A stretch of DNA of 64,000 bases from Nipponacmea schrenckii (GCA_030562195.1 CM060200.1:28807023-28871022), one strand, 5' to 3'. Counted from the first letter of the stretch, positions 13,073 to 27,499 are shown. The notes: a model not told the origin generated them from the sequence alone. Numbers and translations: made by a program.

Positions 13073-14340
13073 TTATGTTCCATTATTAAGTCTAAAAGCC
13101 AAACTTTGTCTATCAACGGATGTTGAAGAATACCTATTATTAGTAACCCAGATTGTAACCAATGTAGGTTGAATATAAGCAAAAAAGGACATTGTAATAA
13201 GGTTTGGAGGAAGTAGAGGTTGAATCTTTCTCATCTGAAATAATTTTCTATTTATAATTTTACAGATATAATTAACATGTTTATTCCAATGAAAATTTTG
13301 ATCTAAAATAACACCCAATAGTTTAAATTCGGTACCATTTTTATTTCGAGATTTCAATAATTTTTTTAATTTAATTTAATAGATTTAGTACTCGATTCGT
13401 ATATGACAGTCAGTAGTATAATTTGACGAAAAGCGACTTCTGACAAAATCGTTTAAAACACGAACAATAGACGTACTTCAAGAATTACTTATTAAGTTTT
13501 GAGAAACATTGATAAAATAATTATGAAATGTTTCAGGGTCGATAAAGGGTTTAGACAGGGAACTATTAATACCGGCTGCCTTACTTATCGCTTTCTAAAT
13601 TTGCATACTATTCTTTCTAAATGTTTTCACTAGACCATATTGCAGTTTTGACATCGTTTCTCACTTTTATATATTAAAAGTTATCATCCTTTTCCTAAGG
13701 TAATATCAGTATATGTATTAGAACACAAAAACCACTCAGGCTTAGAACTATTTTGGGCACGTTTTATTCTTATGGGGTCATGTCTATTTAGGATGGGGAT
13801 TAGTATTTCATAAAATACTGAAAAGGGCTAAATTTGGATATACTTATGGAAAACAAAACCATATAAAAATTTTGAAAGGAACTGTATAAATTATTAAAAA
13901 ATGTTTTTTTTTTAGGGAAACAGGTTTTTTTCTGACAGTTAAAGCATATAGGATAGTGATCAGAAACTGCAAAGTAAGGTACATGTATTCTGGTTTCTTT
14001 TATATGATCAGGGTCAGGTACAATTATATGATCGTCGATCAATGTTCTTGTTTTATCAGTAACGCGTGACCTAACTTAATCCAAAAGATCCTAGGAGGTC
14101 GGTCGAATATGTATTTTTCATTTTTGAATACATCAACATTTAAGTCACCAAACATACAAGTGGTATTCCAAGCAGTTACCATCATTTGTGAATCTAGCCA
14201 GATAAGAATCGAATTAAACTTTTTTTTTTTGTTCAAGGTCAATTCGACGATGAAGGTAAAAATGTCCTTTCATTTAAGTAAAGAGGAACCTAAGTTTGAA
14301 CTATCTTTTCTGGAAGGGATGTGGTATCCGGGAATAATTA
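13073..14340 (-). pseudogene. CR1/jockey-like LINE remnant (endonuclease plus RT C-terminus)
   Basis: On the minus strand, 14242-14039 contains MFGDLNVDVFK, the GD(L/F)N motif of the APE-type endonuclease. After a frameshift, 14042-13800 contains IVPDPDHIKETR and AVSDHYPICF, the SDH motif that closes the endonuclease. A further block (13357-13073) reads FKLLGVILDQNFHWNKHV, the conserved segment after the reverse-transcriptase active site, then a thumb-like region ending near IQPTLV. The central reverse transcriptase (palm with the catalytic Asp residues) is missing or unrecognisable between about 13357 and 13800. It is therefore an internally deleted dead copy in the GPCR intron. The clade is uncertain. 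Confidence 0.8.
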
Positions 14341-14559
14341 AATAATTGCTACTACTATAGGAGTGAAACGAGATTCATAAATAGCAAATTTACCTATTTT
14401 TTGTATAAATAGACTCAATCCTGGGAGCTTATTAAAGAGATGTCGAACAATTAAATGGCCCACGTGTAGACCCTAGGATACAAACACAAAACTAATAATG
14501 GAAATCATAAACAATAACAAAGTGTAATCTTTGAATGACATTTAGAAGTAGATCGAACA

Positions 14560-14733
14560 TTAAATTACAACACTTTTATGGGTATACTACTCCTTCCTTT
14601 AATATTTGCAACGTTTCAATTCACATACAGGAATCTTTAGTTTGTGCTTGATAAAGATTCCTGTATGTGAATTGAAACGTTGCAAATATTAAAGGAAGGA
14701 GTAGTTTATTCATAATAGTGTTGTAATTTAATA
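14560..14733. repeat. Long palindrome: perfect 54-bp inverted repeat, 12-nt loop
   Basis: The left arm 14586-14639 (starting ACTACTCCTTCC) is an exact reverse complement of the right arm 14652-14705. The loop is 14640-14651. Outside these arms a further 20-odd bp pair imperfectly (left from 14560, right to 14733). This could be a foldback element, a hairpin RNA source, or a product of template switching during replication or sequencing. Confidence 0.9.
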
Positions 14734-15661
14734 ACAAAGTGGTTTAAAACAAACATACAATGCTAAGACAAGTCATTAGTACAAATTCACTGAGATTAGA
14801 ACTTGTTTGGCCAATTCCTTTATAGGTATTACTTACAGTTATCTCAAGATGGTTAACAGGTGGTCGACCCTAAAGACATTATATACCAACACCTACTTTA
14901 GATAGGTATTTCATTCTCGACCTTGATATTTCACTACTATCATTGAATATATCAGATAAAGAAAGGTTACGTATTTTGACATGATTATTTATCTTATTTT
15001 ATGACATTATTTATCATCAGCTCACAACTTATCGCATCCGAATTGAGATTGATTTGGCTACTGAGAGGCCAACCATTGCGGTTTTAAAAAATAACGTTTT
15101 CAGTACATAATGTTAAAAATCGAAATTTTACATTATATTCTTCAAAACCTGCATAACGATACCAGAATAACCCGAACTTTAAACAAAGGCCCTTCAAAAT
15201 ACATTAAGGTGCTTTTTTCTTGATGAAAGACATATTGGAAATCAATCTTGTTCTTTTATAAATGGTTTTCCTTATAAGTCAGCATTCCATCAAAAAATGT
15301 ATCCTCATTACATCAATACCTAGGGGATAAAAAAGACTGTTACTAAGTTCAACAAATAGGTAGACTGAGAAAGACACCTTAGATGTGGTACTTTTGGTCA
15401 ATGATTTTTACACCCATGCGAAGATTTACATGTAGAGTACATTACACCTCGTCAAGTTTTGTTTTGGTGTCCCATGGCGAATAAATAGTAAAAGTCTGGA
15501 AGGTATTCAGTTGATCAAGGTCACTTCATGGGAATGGTCAAATTTGCAAAAGCGTATCGATTTTTTGCTGAAAATGTGCATATAAACTTGAAATGATCTA
15601 TTGAAGGGACTTCGATTCAGGATTTGTGGAATCATTGAACAATTAATTATATACATATTTA

Positions 15662-15764
15662 AGAATTAAACGTTGGTCTCATTAGCATTATTGTAAACGC
15701 AAGTGATCAAGTGACAAACTACTCTATATTGCGTTTACCTCTATTGAGACCAACGTTTAATTCT
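15662..15764. repeat. Second inverted repeat (20-bp plus 9-bp paired arms)
   Basis: Bases 15662-15681 (AGAATTAAACGTTGGTCTCA) are an exact reverse complement of 15745-15764. A second inner pairing links 15694-15702 with 15729-15737 (taaacgcaa / ttgcgttta). It lies about 1 kb from the larger palindrome but shares no sequence with it. Confidence 0.8.
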
Positions 15765-16837
15765 GATTTATATTTAAGATACTTTCATTAATGTAAATTT
15801 GTGAAAGATTGGTTATTTGAATTTGTAACGAATCTTATATGAGTTATGGCCGTGCTTTTGTCCCGTGACAAAGTACATTTTATCGAAATGTAAATATTAT
15901 TTGTTATGATTTGTTATGGGTATCTCTATATTTATTAGATCTATCTAAACGGAATAGATCTAATGAAGATAATAACATTTTTCGATAATGTTTCAATTAT
16001 AGAAAAATTTTTTTATTCATTTTTTAACCCTTACTCTCAGGGTATCTTTTCATGTTTTCTCCATTTTGGTTTGTTATTTGTCTCTAACGAAGGCATCAAA
16101 TTTGACAAAATGAACTAGTGTCATCTACAATAGTGACAGACTGTCATAATTTTTGATTGGCTTTCTCATTAAAGTTTGATCTCTATCTCCAGAGACGAAT
16201 ATCTTTTTTTTATATCTCAAATTGTGCTATGGATTGCGAATGTACGATGTGGCCTTCATATTCGAGAATATGACATAAACCTACATTACGATAATACAAC
16301 AATTTATATAAAAAAAACTGACGCCGAATTAAATACAGGCATATTGTCGTTTTCATTCGCTTTCAAAATGGTATATAATTATCGGCCCCATAACATTATT
16401 TTTAATGATTCTTCATCAATGAATTTAGAGGTGTATAAGGAGGAATAATTTAAGGACATCTTGGGAAGAAAATCGATGAACATTTACGAGTAATGAAATA
16501 GACTTGAATTACCTTATTTGATGAAAGTTTTACCATAATAATCTCTCACTTAATTTAGGAATCAAGACAGAGTTTTAGAGATAAGGAAGATAATTATATT
16601 CAGGACAGATATCCCCAACTTTAAATGATCAATACAACTATATTTTATAATTATTAAAGTGTCTTTTAGGAACTAGTACTGGTCAGTTTACCATTTCAAT
16701 CAAGTTCATAAGTAATACAAGATATTGTTAGGAACATACTTCCTGGAAAACTATTATTTTTTTTATATAATCAGTTTATACCGTGTAATTCCTTAACTTT
16801 TAAAGACAGTCATCTTTATTCGCCTGTGTACAATAGT

Positions 16838-16965
16838 GGGACTGTCGCAGGGATGCTGGCATGGAAAAGGCGTCTTGTTGTTCGGATGAAAAAAAATCCA
16901 AACAAACAGAGGCCCAATGTGCTAGAGGCTGTGCACGTTAAAGATACCTCGAGTATGGTATGTTA
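16838..16965 (+). repeat. Second copy of the SINE-like core repeat
   Basis: It contains GGCATGGAAAAGGCGTCTTG, a GTTCGGATG segment, and GGCTGTGCACGTTAAAGATA, in the same order as the minus-strand reading of 12500-12690. It sits in the plus orientation, opposite to that copy. The 3' tail is not recognisable. Confidence 0.7.
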
Positions 16966-19900
16966 GTATACCACCACACGGTAGACCTTGAATGTTCCGC
17001 TTTTCATAATATGATAAAAAATCAATAATGACAATGCATAAGTAAATACCTGTTTTATCCTTTAAAATGGCTCTAAAGTCACGGACTCTTGTTCGTAATA
17101 TAACCCAATTGGCATATAATTGCAATATGCTCAAAGAAAATGAAATGCCCCACTCGTTACCGAGACACATTTAGTTTATTACTTTACTATAAATACCGAG
17201 GATTGCCGAATGATAACCCACTCGTCAGGAGCAGGTGGTGCTGTATTGTTACCAACTGCAAGATACAAAACCATAAATAGTGGAATAGGAAGATTCGATA
17301 ATCGATAATATTCTAAACGTCAGTCGTAATCAAGCTTTAGTTGTTAACCATTTCTAAATCATTTAGTGTATTAATTGTTAAAACAATGTTCCTAAGTTTC
17401 TTAAGTGGAAGTTACTGGACTAATGTCATTTAAATTTATTTTAGAATGATTTAAACAAAAACAAGTTCAATACATAAAGCTTCAAGGGTATAAGTAAGCA
17501 AGCAATCTGAACAATATTTACTGAAATTGTTGTAAAAAACACAGTCTTCGACTAGGAAGAGCAAAGGTTCAGACATTCACAGGATATAAGATTCAATTAT
17601 GTTCTTTTTTCTTCAAATGCTTTTGGCAACCGTGCTGTTAAATGTTCAAGCTCCTTATCATTCTATTCCATGCAGATTATTTACAACATCTAGCAACTAC
17701 TGGCATCTGACAATATCTAGCCCGAAAGTTGCCAGGGCCCAATGAATTGCTTCGAGCTACAGAATTGTTGTAAGAGCAAAATTAATATTACAGTTAAATA
17801 ATTTTTTGCCAAGCAATGGCATAAACTATAACATGCCCATGCTCATTTTCGTGCAATGTTCTACATCCGTTTTACCTTTATACCGATCCAAAAATACATC
17901 ATCTTGTTTTCTTTACCTGTAGAACTATTCTGTGTGAGCAGTTTGCTTCTATTCGTACTGTAACCTTTCAAAATGCGTTGATTCGGAATAATGGCGAGAA
18001 ACTCGGCATGTAATGTTGTATTGCAAGACAAAAGATATAATTTGTGGATCATGTTGGATATTTAATCCAGGAGGAGAAAAAGCTTTCAGTTGGTTGATCT
18101 ACAAGCTCCCCTTGTTTAGTCTTGATGTTTTTGTGGTTGATGTCTTCCTCTAATATACTATGTACGTTTCCCATCTGAAATAATTTCTTATAGTACCCGA
18201 GTACTTCTAGGTACGAAGTATATCATGTATCCGAGTGTGAGTCATTTTGTTTTTTTTCTTATCTACTTAGCTATTCGTTTCTGTCACATCTGGACAGCAT
18301 TTAGTCTGCAAACATCAAAATCACTGATGAAAAAGTCAAACATTATACCTTCAGAATTAGCATCATCGTGATCTACACGTCAATATAGAGCGGTATGGGA
18401 ATAGTAATCCAATAATGTATTGTAATTTGACACAAGGTTCGGAAAGGTTATTTATAGTCTATAATGATTACATAAAAAATAAGTAATTCAAGGTTGAATG
18501 GAGTATTTATCATTTTTAATAAAATTTATCTTATTAATTCAGTCGGTTGACTACAATTTAATAATACAATCGTCCGATAAACAAAATAGTGATACACTAT
18601 GTTGTCACTCAAGATTTAATCAAATAAGCTTTTATTCTGTCAAACATTCTCACAATATACTTCTCACAGCATCCGCTTGACATTTCTAGTTCTTCTATAA
18701 AGACTTTTAATATTTTCAAGTAAAAAATCTATCCTGCTTTACATGAAATGTTTTATTTTTACTTTTATCACACAAAAGTAAAACATCAAACAGAGTTGCG
18801 TTTTTTAATTGTATTTTTAAAGAGATAGTAAGTACTCTGGCTGTTATTGGAAACACTTAATTATAAGTTATAAGAATCAATTATGATGTAGCCTTATCTT
18901 GAGATCGTTATGCTAAATATAGTGCTTTAATTCTTGCTTGAAAGTATTATATGGTTTTGTTATATTTAGAATATCATAGAAGAGAACAAACAGCTGGTCC
19001 CTTATTAAACTTCATTGGATTCATTGATTATTGTATCATTGTATATTATTATGTAAGTATTAGAATAGAGAGGCACTAATAAGAAACTCCGGAAGTTTTA
19101 GATGTAAGGTAATTTCCGAGACATAACGGCAGTAAAATTAAATTAATTAGTATCCACTGTTCAGAGAAAAATCACTGTCAATCCCAGTTAGCATTTGAAT
19201 TCTTTTGATCGTCGTCCAACACGGCAATAAGTCAATCAGTCTATCTCAACTATTTTCTCATGAACTAATTGGTTTTTGTCGAAAACTGGTCACAAGTTGA
19301 TCTTTATTAATGGTTTTCAAACCTGTCGAAATGTGTTTCTGAATTTTATGCCTTTGATATGGAAATGGGTACTGGAAGGGCGTGGACTTCTACCGAATTA
19401 ATAGTCGATAAAGAAATTAGTGCAAACTACAGCGTTGTTTTGAGGAAGTTTTTATTATGTGTCTGTGTGTCAAGGATAAAGTTCTTAACAAAGTGTTCAT
19501 TTTTTTTATGTCAAGAATTTGAAGTAGAACAGCATGTACAATTAAACCCAGAAGAATGCTAACTAAAGTATTTTATAACAATTTATTTTCTTTTTGCATA
19601 TGACTTGAAACAAATGAACAGTTGTTTTATCGTTAATATGAGATCGTAGTATTACCGGAAATCTCTGATTCAGATTCGCAGGTTATCAGCAAATGATGTA
19701 TACTAAATATATGTATATATGTATACCCATATACTAAATCTATATTTCTTCAATATCAATGCTACATATACTACTAGAGTTCATAGCACATAAAAGAATT
19801 TAGATGATTAAAGTCACTTTTTAGACTAGCCTACATATGCTGGTACAACCCAAATGTTACAATTGACAAATTATCACCAATAAATTAATGTATATAAAAG

Positions 19901-20206
19901 TGGTAATTTCTAATTGTATTGATCTAGCTTTGAAAATAAGTATGGAGTTTCAATTTGTACATTTATACATAATTTTCTATCTTCAGTTGTTAGAGCAATG
20001 AGGAGAAGTTTGGTACAATACAATTAACTTGTAATAAATCACTAACATTAAATCACGATCCTACCAGTATGATTAATTAGCTCTTTTCTATCTCAACTCA
20101 TTTTGTTGAAGTTTTTGACAAATAATAAGAAATTCAATAACTTATCTGAAATTCGTTCAAGTTGCCATCTTGAAATCTCCTCTTCTCCATTTGGCATTCA
20201 TGTAAG
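16966..20206. other. Intronic stretch, nothing recognised
   Basis: AT-rich sequence without a convincing coding or repeat signal on either strand. The short open frames here have no recognisable motifs. Confidence 0.5.
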
Positions 20207-21606
20207 TTTTTATACGCCCACATGTAGACGTATATTGTCGTCGCCCCTGTCCGTCGGTCCGTCGGTTTGTTGTAGACACTATAGAAGCTACAATTTTATA
20301 TGGACCTTAATGAAACTTGATATGTGCATTGGAATTGATAAGACGGCGGTCAAGTTTGATTTTGAAGTTTTTCGATGAACGGTTTTTGAGTTATTGTCCC
20401 TGCCTCTATATTTGTTGTAGACAATAGAAGCTGCAATTTTCAATTGATTTGAATGAAACTTGGTGTGAGCATTAGAATTGATAAGACAGCGGTTAACTTC
20501 GAATTTAACGATTTTTCAATGAACGGTTCTCGAGTTATTGCCCTTGACGTAGTAAAATCGCGTCAAAATTTTATTGTAAGTGCAATAAAACCTACAATAT
20601 TTAATGGATTTTGATGGAACTTATTGTGAGGATTCGAATTGATAAAACGTCAAGTGAGAATATGACTCTTTTTCGAAGAATGGTTTGCGAGTTATTGCCC
20701 TTGATTTAGTAAATTAGCGTCAAAATTTTATTGGGGGTGCAATAGAGGCTACTATTTCTAATGGATGTCGATGAAACTTGGTGTTAGCATTGAAATTGAT
20801 AAGATAGATGGCGAACAAGTTCGAATTTGACGATTTTTTTATGCACGGCTTGAGAGCTATTTTGCTTGACTTAGTAAAATCGCGTCGCATTTTATTGTGG
20901 GTGCAAAAGAGGCTACAATTTTCAATGGATTTGGATGAAACTTAGTATGAGCATTGAAATTGATAAGGCAGTGGTTAAGTTCGAATTTGACGATTTCTCT
21001 ATGAACAGTTAATACCCTTGACTAAGTAAAATTGAGTAAAAATTGTTATTGTGGGCGCCATAAAAGCTACAATTTTCAATGGATTTGATGAAACTTGGTA
21101 TGAGTATTAAAATTGATGAACATTTTTTTATTTATTGCCCTTAACTTAGTAAAATTGCGTCATAAAAGATACAATTTGAATGGATTTTGATGAACCTTGG
21201 TGTGAGCATTGAAATTGATAAGATAGATGGCGAACATCTTGACTTTGGTCAAGTTCGAATTGGACGATTTTTTGGATGAACAGTTTTTGAGATATTGCCC
21301 TTGACTTAGTAAAATCTTGTTATAATTTTCCTACAATTTTCAAAGTATTTGGATGAAACTTGGTGTGAGCATTGGAATGGATTAGACCTCGGTCAAGTTT
21401 GAATTTGACAATTTTTCAATGAACGGTTTTGAGTTATTACTCTCGACTTAGTAAAATTGCGTCAAAATTCTACTTTTTTTAATGAATGTTTTTTTAGTTT
21501 TTACCCTTGACTTCAATATTCAGTTAATGTTTTATTAGTTTTTGCTCAATTTATTATTCAAATTCAATGCTGCAAGTGGGCGTATGTTACCTTGCCTGGC
21601 AAGCTA
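20207..21606 (+). repeat. Inverted-end element carrying about eight 145-165-bp tandem units
   Basis: The left end reads TTTTTATACGCCCACATG, then TATTGTCGTCG and a GTCCGTCG microsatellite-like run. The right end reads AAGTGGGCGTATGTTACCTTG, so TACGCCCAC is present as an inverted repeat at the two ends. Between them are about eight diverged units, each containing variants of GCTACAATTTTCAATGGATT, a GATGAAACTTGGTGTGAGCA segment, GAGTTATTGCCCTTGACTTA and GTAAAATCGCGTCAAAATT. Copies with the same ends occur at 24129-24303 (about one unit) and 35009-39194 (several units). No protein is encoded, so it must depend on enzymes supplied in trans. The superfamily is undetermined. Confidence 0.8.
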
Positions 21607-24128
21607 TCTTTAAAAATGAAGTAGATTCTAAAAAGATACAATTGTAGAATTTTTAATTGAAGAGTGATGTATTCTATTTTACTTATGAGTGACTAGCTTT
21701 AAAACATTCTATACAAACCGAATTCCAAATTACACAGATGATGGTCTCCAAATAGGAATGATTCTCCTGAAACTTATTTGTTTCGAATTGTATCTGATTG
21801 CAAAGTAAGTCGAGAGAATCTGGAATCGTGTAATTTTATGGGGTCGAACACTATAAATAACAAGTTTATTTCGGAGAAAACTTTTTATCGGATTTTTTTG
21901 TTAAGAAGCAGTCTGTGTCTCATATATATATAATAAATAAAAACAGTTTGTGTAAAAGGTTTAAGAAGTGCTTGTAACATTTTATTCTTGTCTCGGTTAA
22001 TTTCTTTAAAAATGAACATTAGATAACTCGACACTGTGGTGGGACTTCCTCAGACTAATCACACATCTGCGGAATAACGTGGGTACTATTAAGAACATTA
22101 AAACAATAGTTATGTCTCTACTTGTGGTTAAATCTGGTTTGACGCACAAATGTATCTAAATGTTTCCTTAAAGTGGTTGCTAAGGCGTCAATCAAATGAC
22201 TGAAAACCGATTATTACAAACTCATAATCATTATGTCGTCCAAAACGATTAAAAAAAAGACATTAAAAAAGCTGTTTTTTTTTTCATTTTAAACTAGGTT
22301 TCTCGTTTCATCAACACACACAATGAAATGACTTGGTGTTATATGTTCGTCGTTTAATGGTATCAAATAGTGCACAGAATAACTTATTTATCAGATGGTT
22401 TTGCACTATAATAGAGCTTATTATAATTTTCACATTTTCAAGTAAATTGTAAGTTTACCAATTGTCCCCGATTTCAAACTATTTATAGAACAAAGGGTCA
22501 TTTAAACATTGGATGTTTGTCTAAAAGAACTTAATTACAGCACAACCAGGGTCCAATTCTCCTACAATATAACATTAACATACGGCTGTCGCAACTTTAA
22601 GAGCGTTTTATTAATCACTCATTGTCCAATAAATGACCCTGTAGCTTATTATTGTTGAATGGTAAGATGATGTATTTTACGTATGTAGAAAATGTCCAGC
22701 TGAATGAATTCGGGGAAAAGATTGTAAGTTCTATTTGGATGAAAGTAACAAGATCATGTAAATTATAATGACTACTGACATAGTCTTTAATTGCCAAATA
22801 ATGTTTAATTGGGTATAATTAATGTAATTTATGTATAAAGACGTGGTAGATAATACTATTAAGGGGAATAGATATTAACCAGGTGACTAAAATCAATGTA
22901 CAAATATTTCTACTAACATGACCATTAACATCAATTATCTCATTTGGTTGACTAGAGTACCAGCTGGCTTACCGATTCATTCTTAAGAGAAAATGGCAAC
23001 AGTTTTAAGAGCTTGAAATTTAGTATATCATCTCCCACTGGGCAACAGATTAACCTGATATTTTCTGTCCATTATGATCGACTTATGGAGTTTTGTTGCT
23101 GTTTCTGTCAATATTTCTTGTAGGTGCCTTAGTGTCGATGCATAACGGATCGCAACATATTTATTACAATTGAGACCAGACATACTTTTAACAAAAAATC
23201 GTCATGGCTTAATCCGCTATAGCACTGATGCACAAATTAATATAAAACGCCTCCCGACAATGCTTCGGCTTTCATTTAAAAAAAACCGATGAAGTTTCTC
23301 CCCTATTCATTCAGGATAAAGCAATTAACCCAAGAGCAATAAGTTGAATGCCATTCCACATACATGCTCATTTACTACCTGGAAATAGAAATGAAGGTGA
23401 AATGGCCATTGTCAAACATAACTAACTGTGTTAGCAGTTCGGTTGTAAAGAACTAAATATGATAAGCGTACAGTACGGTAGTAATGAAAATCGATCGATC
23501 ATCTATAGATATCAATGAAAGATATCCTTGTGGTTGAAATAGCCTATTCTTCATAAATTTTCTCAGGAATGTCCATTTTAATGTCACGATATCATGATCA
23601 GTAGTTAGCAGCAATCAACACAAACAACTTAATAAAATGAAACAAGTGAATACTAAGGTTAAGTCCTTCATGTGTCTTTCAACACTTTCAAACGTCAACC
23701 TCTATAATATACACATTAAAAAGGCGATAACGGTAACATATTTATATTTTAAAAACAAAGAATTTCTTATCTTAAAATTCAGCTTCATTTGCTTCAACAA
23801 GTAAATGTATTTCCTGAATAATTACAAAGGAAATTGTTGCCTAATGGCCGTATTACAGTTTAATGAGCATAGGAAAAAACTTATTTTGGAAGGAAATTTA
23901 AATCAGCTATCAGTTTTAAAAGAAAGAGGCAATAATTGAAGTGTGTAAGTAAATACTACTTGAAAAAAATCATCGTCAAGAAATTGGTAGCCCAGAGTAA
24001 AATAGAATTCTATAATAATTACAATACTCCTTCAGACCAAAAATCAGATTTAATTATTCAAATGATGTAAATGTTCGTTGTAAATGTATTAATGGTGAAT
24101 AATTGAGCATGGCATTAAAATAAATAAA
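21607..24128. other. Intronic stretch, nothing recognised
   Basis: AT-rich sequence with no recognisable gene, repeat or transposon ends. Confidence 0.5.
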
Positions 24129-24303
24129 GATAGCTTGCCTGGCACGGTAACATACGCCAACAGATCAGCATTGATTTATTAATGTCACTGCTGAAGACCA
24201 TGTTTCATCATAATAATTATAAATTGTAGTTTCTATTTCAACCACAATAAAAGTTTGACTTGATTTTACATACGACGACATATTCATGTGGGCGTATAAA
24301 AAC
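24129..24303 (-). repeat. Short single-unit copy of the inverted-end element
   Basis: The left end, GATAGCTTGCCTGGCACGGT then AACATACGCC, matches the right end of 20207-21606 in reverse complement. The right end, ATTCATGTGGGCGTATAAAAA, matches its left end. Only about one internal unit is present. It shows that the number of units between the conserved ends varies widely. Confidence 0.8.
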
Positions 24304-27300
24304 CAATTATTTTTCATTGGAATCTGATTAGACTGTTATTATCTGTTGTACGTTTGATTTAATTTTATTATGCGGAAGATCTTATTATATATGATGTCTT
24401 ATTATCGTTTCTTGCTATACAGTCGATTTTTCTGAGAGATCTGTCATTCAGTATAACTACTGCCACAAATTATTGTTGATATGGTCATTAACTGTTTATA
24501 TTTATCCCCAGGCTCGAAAACTCTATATTTCATTGCCCTCCTAACGGAAATACTACGACTTACATTTTACTTGAAATGAGCCTGGAACTCTTGAGCCAGG
24601 ATACGGATATTTAACCTCATTGTACAATAGACAGAAATAATTTAAAAAATCCGAGGGAAGCTTCATTCTCTTCATTGTTTTCTTCAATTTTTAATAGATG
24701 TAGACTTTAGAAAAGTAACAATTTCTACTAAAACATTTTAAACACAAAAACCACATCATTATAACCGTCTGAACAAAAAAAAAAAAACCATTACCCGTCT
24801 AATCCACAAAAACCGTTCACTGGCTGAAATGCAGTGTTAAAGTAGATTTTGAACCTGTACATTTTATGTCATTTTATAATATCAAAAAAGAAAAGGACCC
24901 AACTGTCATTAAATTGAAAGTTTATATTGCTACGAGCATTCGTATTTGACATGTTTAAATCTCTATGGAACTATTATATTCAATTATTATATTCAATTTC
25001 AGATTCATTTTTACCTGGCGGCAAATAGTGTGATTGTATATTCTTTATAATGGGAGACATGGAGATTTCCACTGTTGTTTTATAATAATGAATCACAGTA
25101 ATGACTTTCATCTTGCAGAGCACAATTATAGTGCCTTTAGTATGCATCCATGCACCAACCTATTACATGTAGTTTCAAATTTAGTTTTCAATATTATCTG
25201 TGTGGTTTAAATATACTTGTATCATTGAATTCACTCAGAAAATTATCAGAGGACTGTATGGAAAAAAGTACTTCTATCATCATAATCAATGCATCAGTTG
25301 GTTTTGAGATTTATCATTAGTTATAAATCATATAGAAAAAGATAAAAGATAAGATCTATTTCTTAAATCTATGGTCCCAATAGTATGGTCTTTGTTTTTA
25401 AAATTTCAGAAACCAAAAACGGTCGGAAAAGAGCAAAAAAATTGTGTCCCGAATACTTTAAATATTGAAGCAAATTGGAGAGCAAGTACAGTCATTCTAA
25501 TGTGTAAATCATAATAAATTGTAGATTACCATCAGTTCCAATTTTCCATACGATACTAGATAACGTAACTAAGCCAAACTAATCCAATGAGTTCCATCCA
25601 AAAAGAATGATCATAACGAGTGTGCCAACTACCACAACTTAATATACCAACTACTGTATCTAGTCTGTTCTATCCAGTTTAGTATCAGTAACACCTTTAC
25701 TCAGCTTTGTGAGATGTTTCCTTATATATGCATTATGGTAATTATAAAAAGCTTTCACAGTTATACAATCCAATTATAAACCTATTAAATGTTATATACA
25801 TGCAGGCCTATTTTCAATCTGTTATCAGCAATTAATTTCAGGAATTGAATCTTTTTAAAAAATTTATCTCAGTTGTCAAAACTGATGAGAAAACTGAAAT
25901 AACTTAAGTCGGTTACTTATGTGGTTTATTTCTAAGCAATAAACCGATTTATATAGGTTCATATATGAGTAAATAACACGTTATAGTGTGTTCACTTCAA
26001 TGTTCATAAAGATTCAATCTCATCAATAGCCTTTTGAGGATGCACTAGAAAATTGCCTCAATATAATTCAGTTAAATCTAATTGAACTCTAGAAGAGGTG
26101 ACATAGTGGCGCAGATTTGCGGTATGATGTTTACAAACTAAAAACTAAGTGAGTAGAAATCTATGAGTCAACAGAAGTGTCTACACCGACTGTAAACTCT
26201 CTCCCTTCATACCAGTGTTTAATTGTTAACATGGACAACGCACGCGTAACCACAAATTGCAATTAGAATCCTTGACTTTTGGTTTACTATGCAATTGGAC
26301 AATTTAAAATTATTTTAGCAGTTGGAAAACAACTGAAAAAGTAAAGGATCAAGATACACGGATAACCTACTTTCTCTGTTATAAGTTTAATGTATTTAAG
26401 AAAAGTGCCACAAGCCAGGTATCTTAAATAAACATGACTTATCTCATACAGATATATACATACCCAGGAGCTTCTTTTAATCTGGGAAATGCCCAAAGTG
26501 GATTTTTCGACGTCAATAGCTCTTTTGTGAACTATTAAGTACAATATAAGAAATGTAGGCGTTAGTAGGGATTGCATGTAATTTAAGATTTGGTTTAGCA
26601 TTTTTATAGCAAGTCGATATAAATGTGATATTATGTGTCCAGCTGGATTAATTTTTCATGCCCCATCCACAGGTATTATCAAATCAGTTAAAGATTTATC
26701 AGCAATATCGAAAATTTACCGACATAGGTTGTCTCGTTACATTTTCTTTACATCAAGAATGAAATTTATTAGGTTTAAATTGTTCATCTTGAAATCTTTT
26801 AATTACTGAAGTATCAGTGTTGAAATATAGGTATAACAGTTTTACAATCCTTCATATTTCAGTGCTGCGAAGTCAGCCAATTACACGTCTGTCATCTAGA
26901 TTTCAAACAAATATATCCTCTTGGTGTATACTTCGAAATGTGAGCATCATTACTTCACTGTTGGTATTGAAATTAGATTACAAGTCTACATTTCGTTTGA
27001 TATCATTAACATAAGGTTGGTTTATAGTAAAGTATTTTAAAATGGTTTACAGAAAGATATTTCATTGCATTTCTTAAATCACTTTTAATGAACTTTCAAT
27101 ATCGTTTCCATTCTTGAACTGATCTACTAAGTATAGTGTTAATGGTACCAACTCAAGACTTCAATTGGATTTTATGGCCATTTAAAATCATTTTAAGGCG
27201 AACTTGGCTCAACTTTTTGAAGTATTGATTAATAACAAGTCTTTAATATAACATTAATGCACATACTTTAAGTTTTAAGATTGTTGTTTGTTATGTTAAA

Positions 27301-27499
27301 TTGTAATGAGTCGGATAAAAGCACTGACATTTGTTGTTTTAGACGTTAGCTTAACGTGTGATACAATTCCCATTAGCTTGAAATGTTCCTTAATTAAGAC
27401 CAGATTGTCGTGGCCGCTATGGAGACATTCTTGTTGCAAGTCTTACAATAAGAAAGCATAGAAACAGCTGAGTTTTAGCATTGATACACTATGCACCTT
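24304..27499. other. Intronic stretch, nothing recognised
   Basis: AT-rich sequence. Minus-strand open frame 26287-26601 has no recognisable domain and was not accepted as a gene. Confidence 0.5.

Noticed and set aside
26287..26601. 104-codon minus-strand open frame in the GPCR intron as a TM5-TM7 exon
   Set aside because: It lacks the motifs of later GPCR helices (CWxP, NPxxY) and would lie before exon 2 in transcript order.
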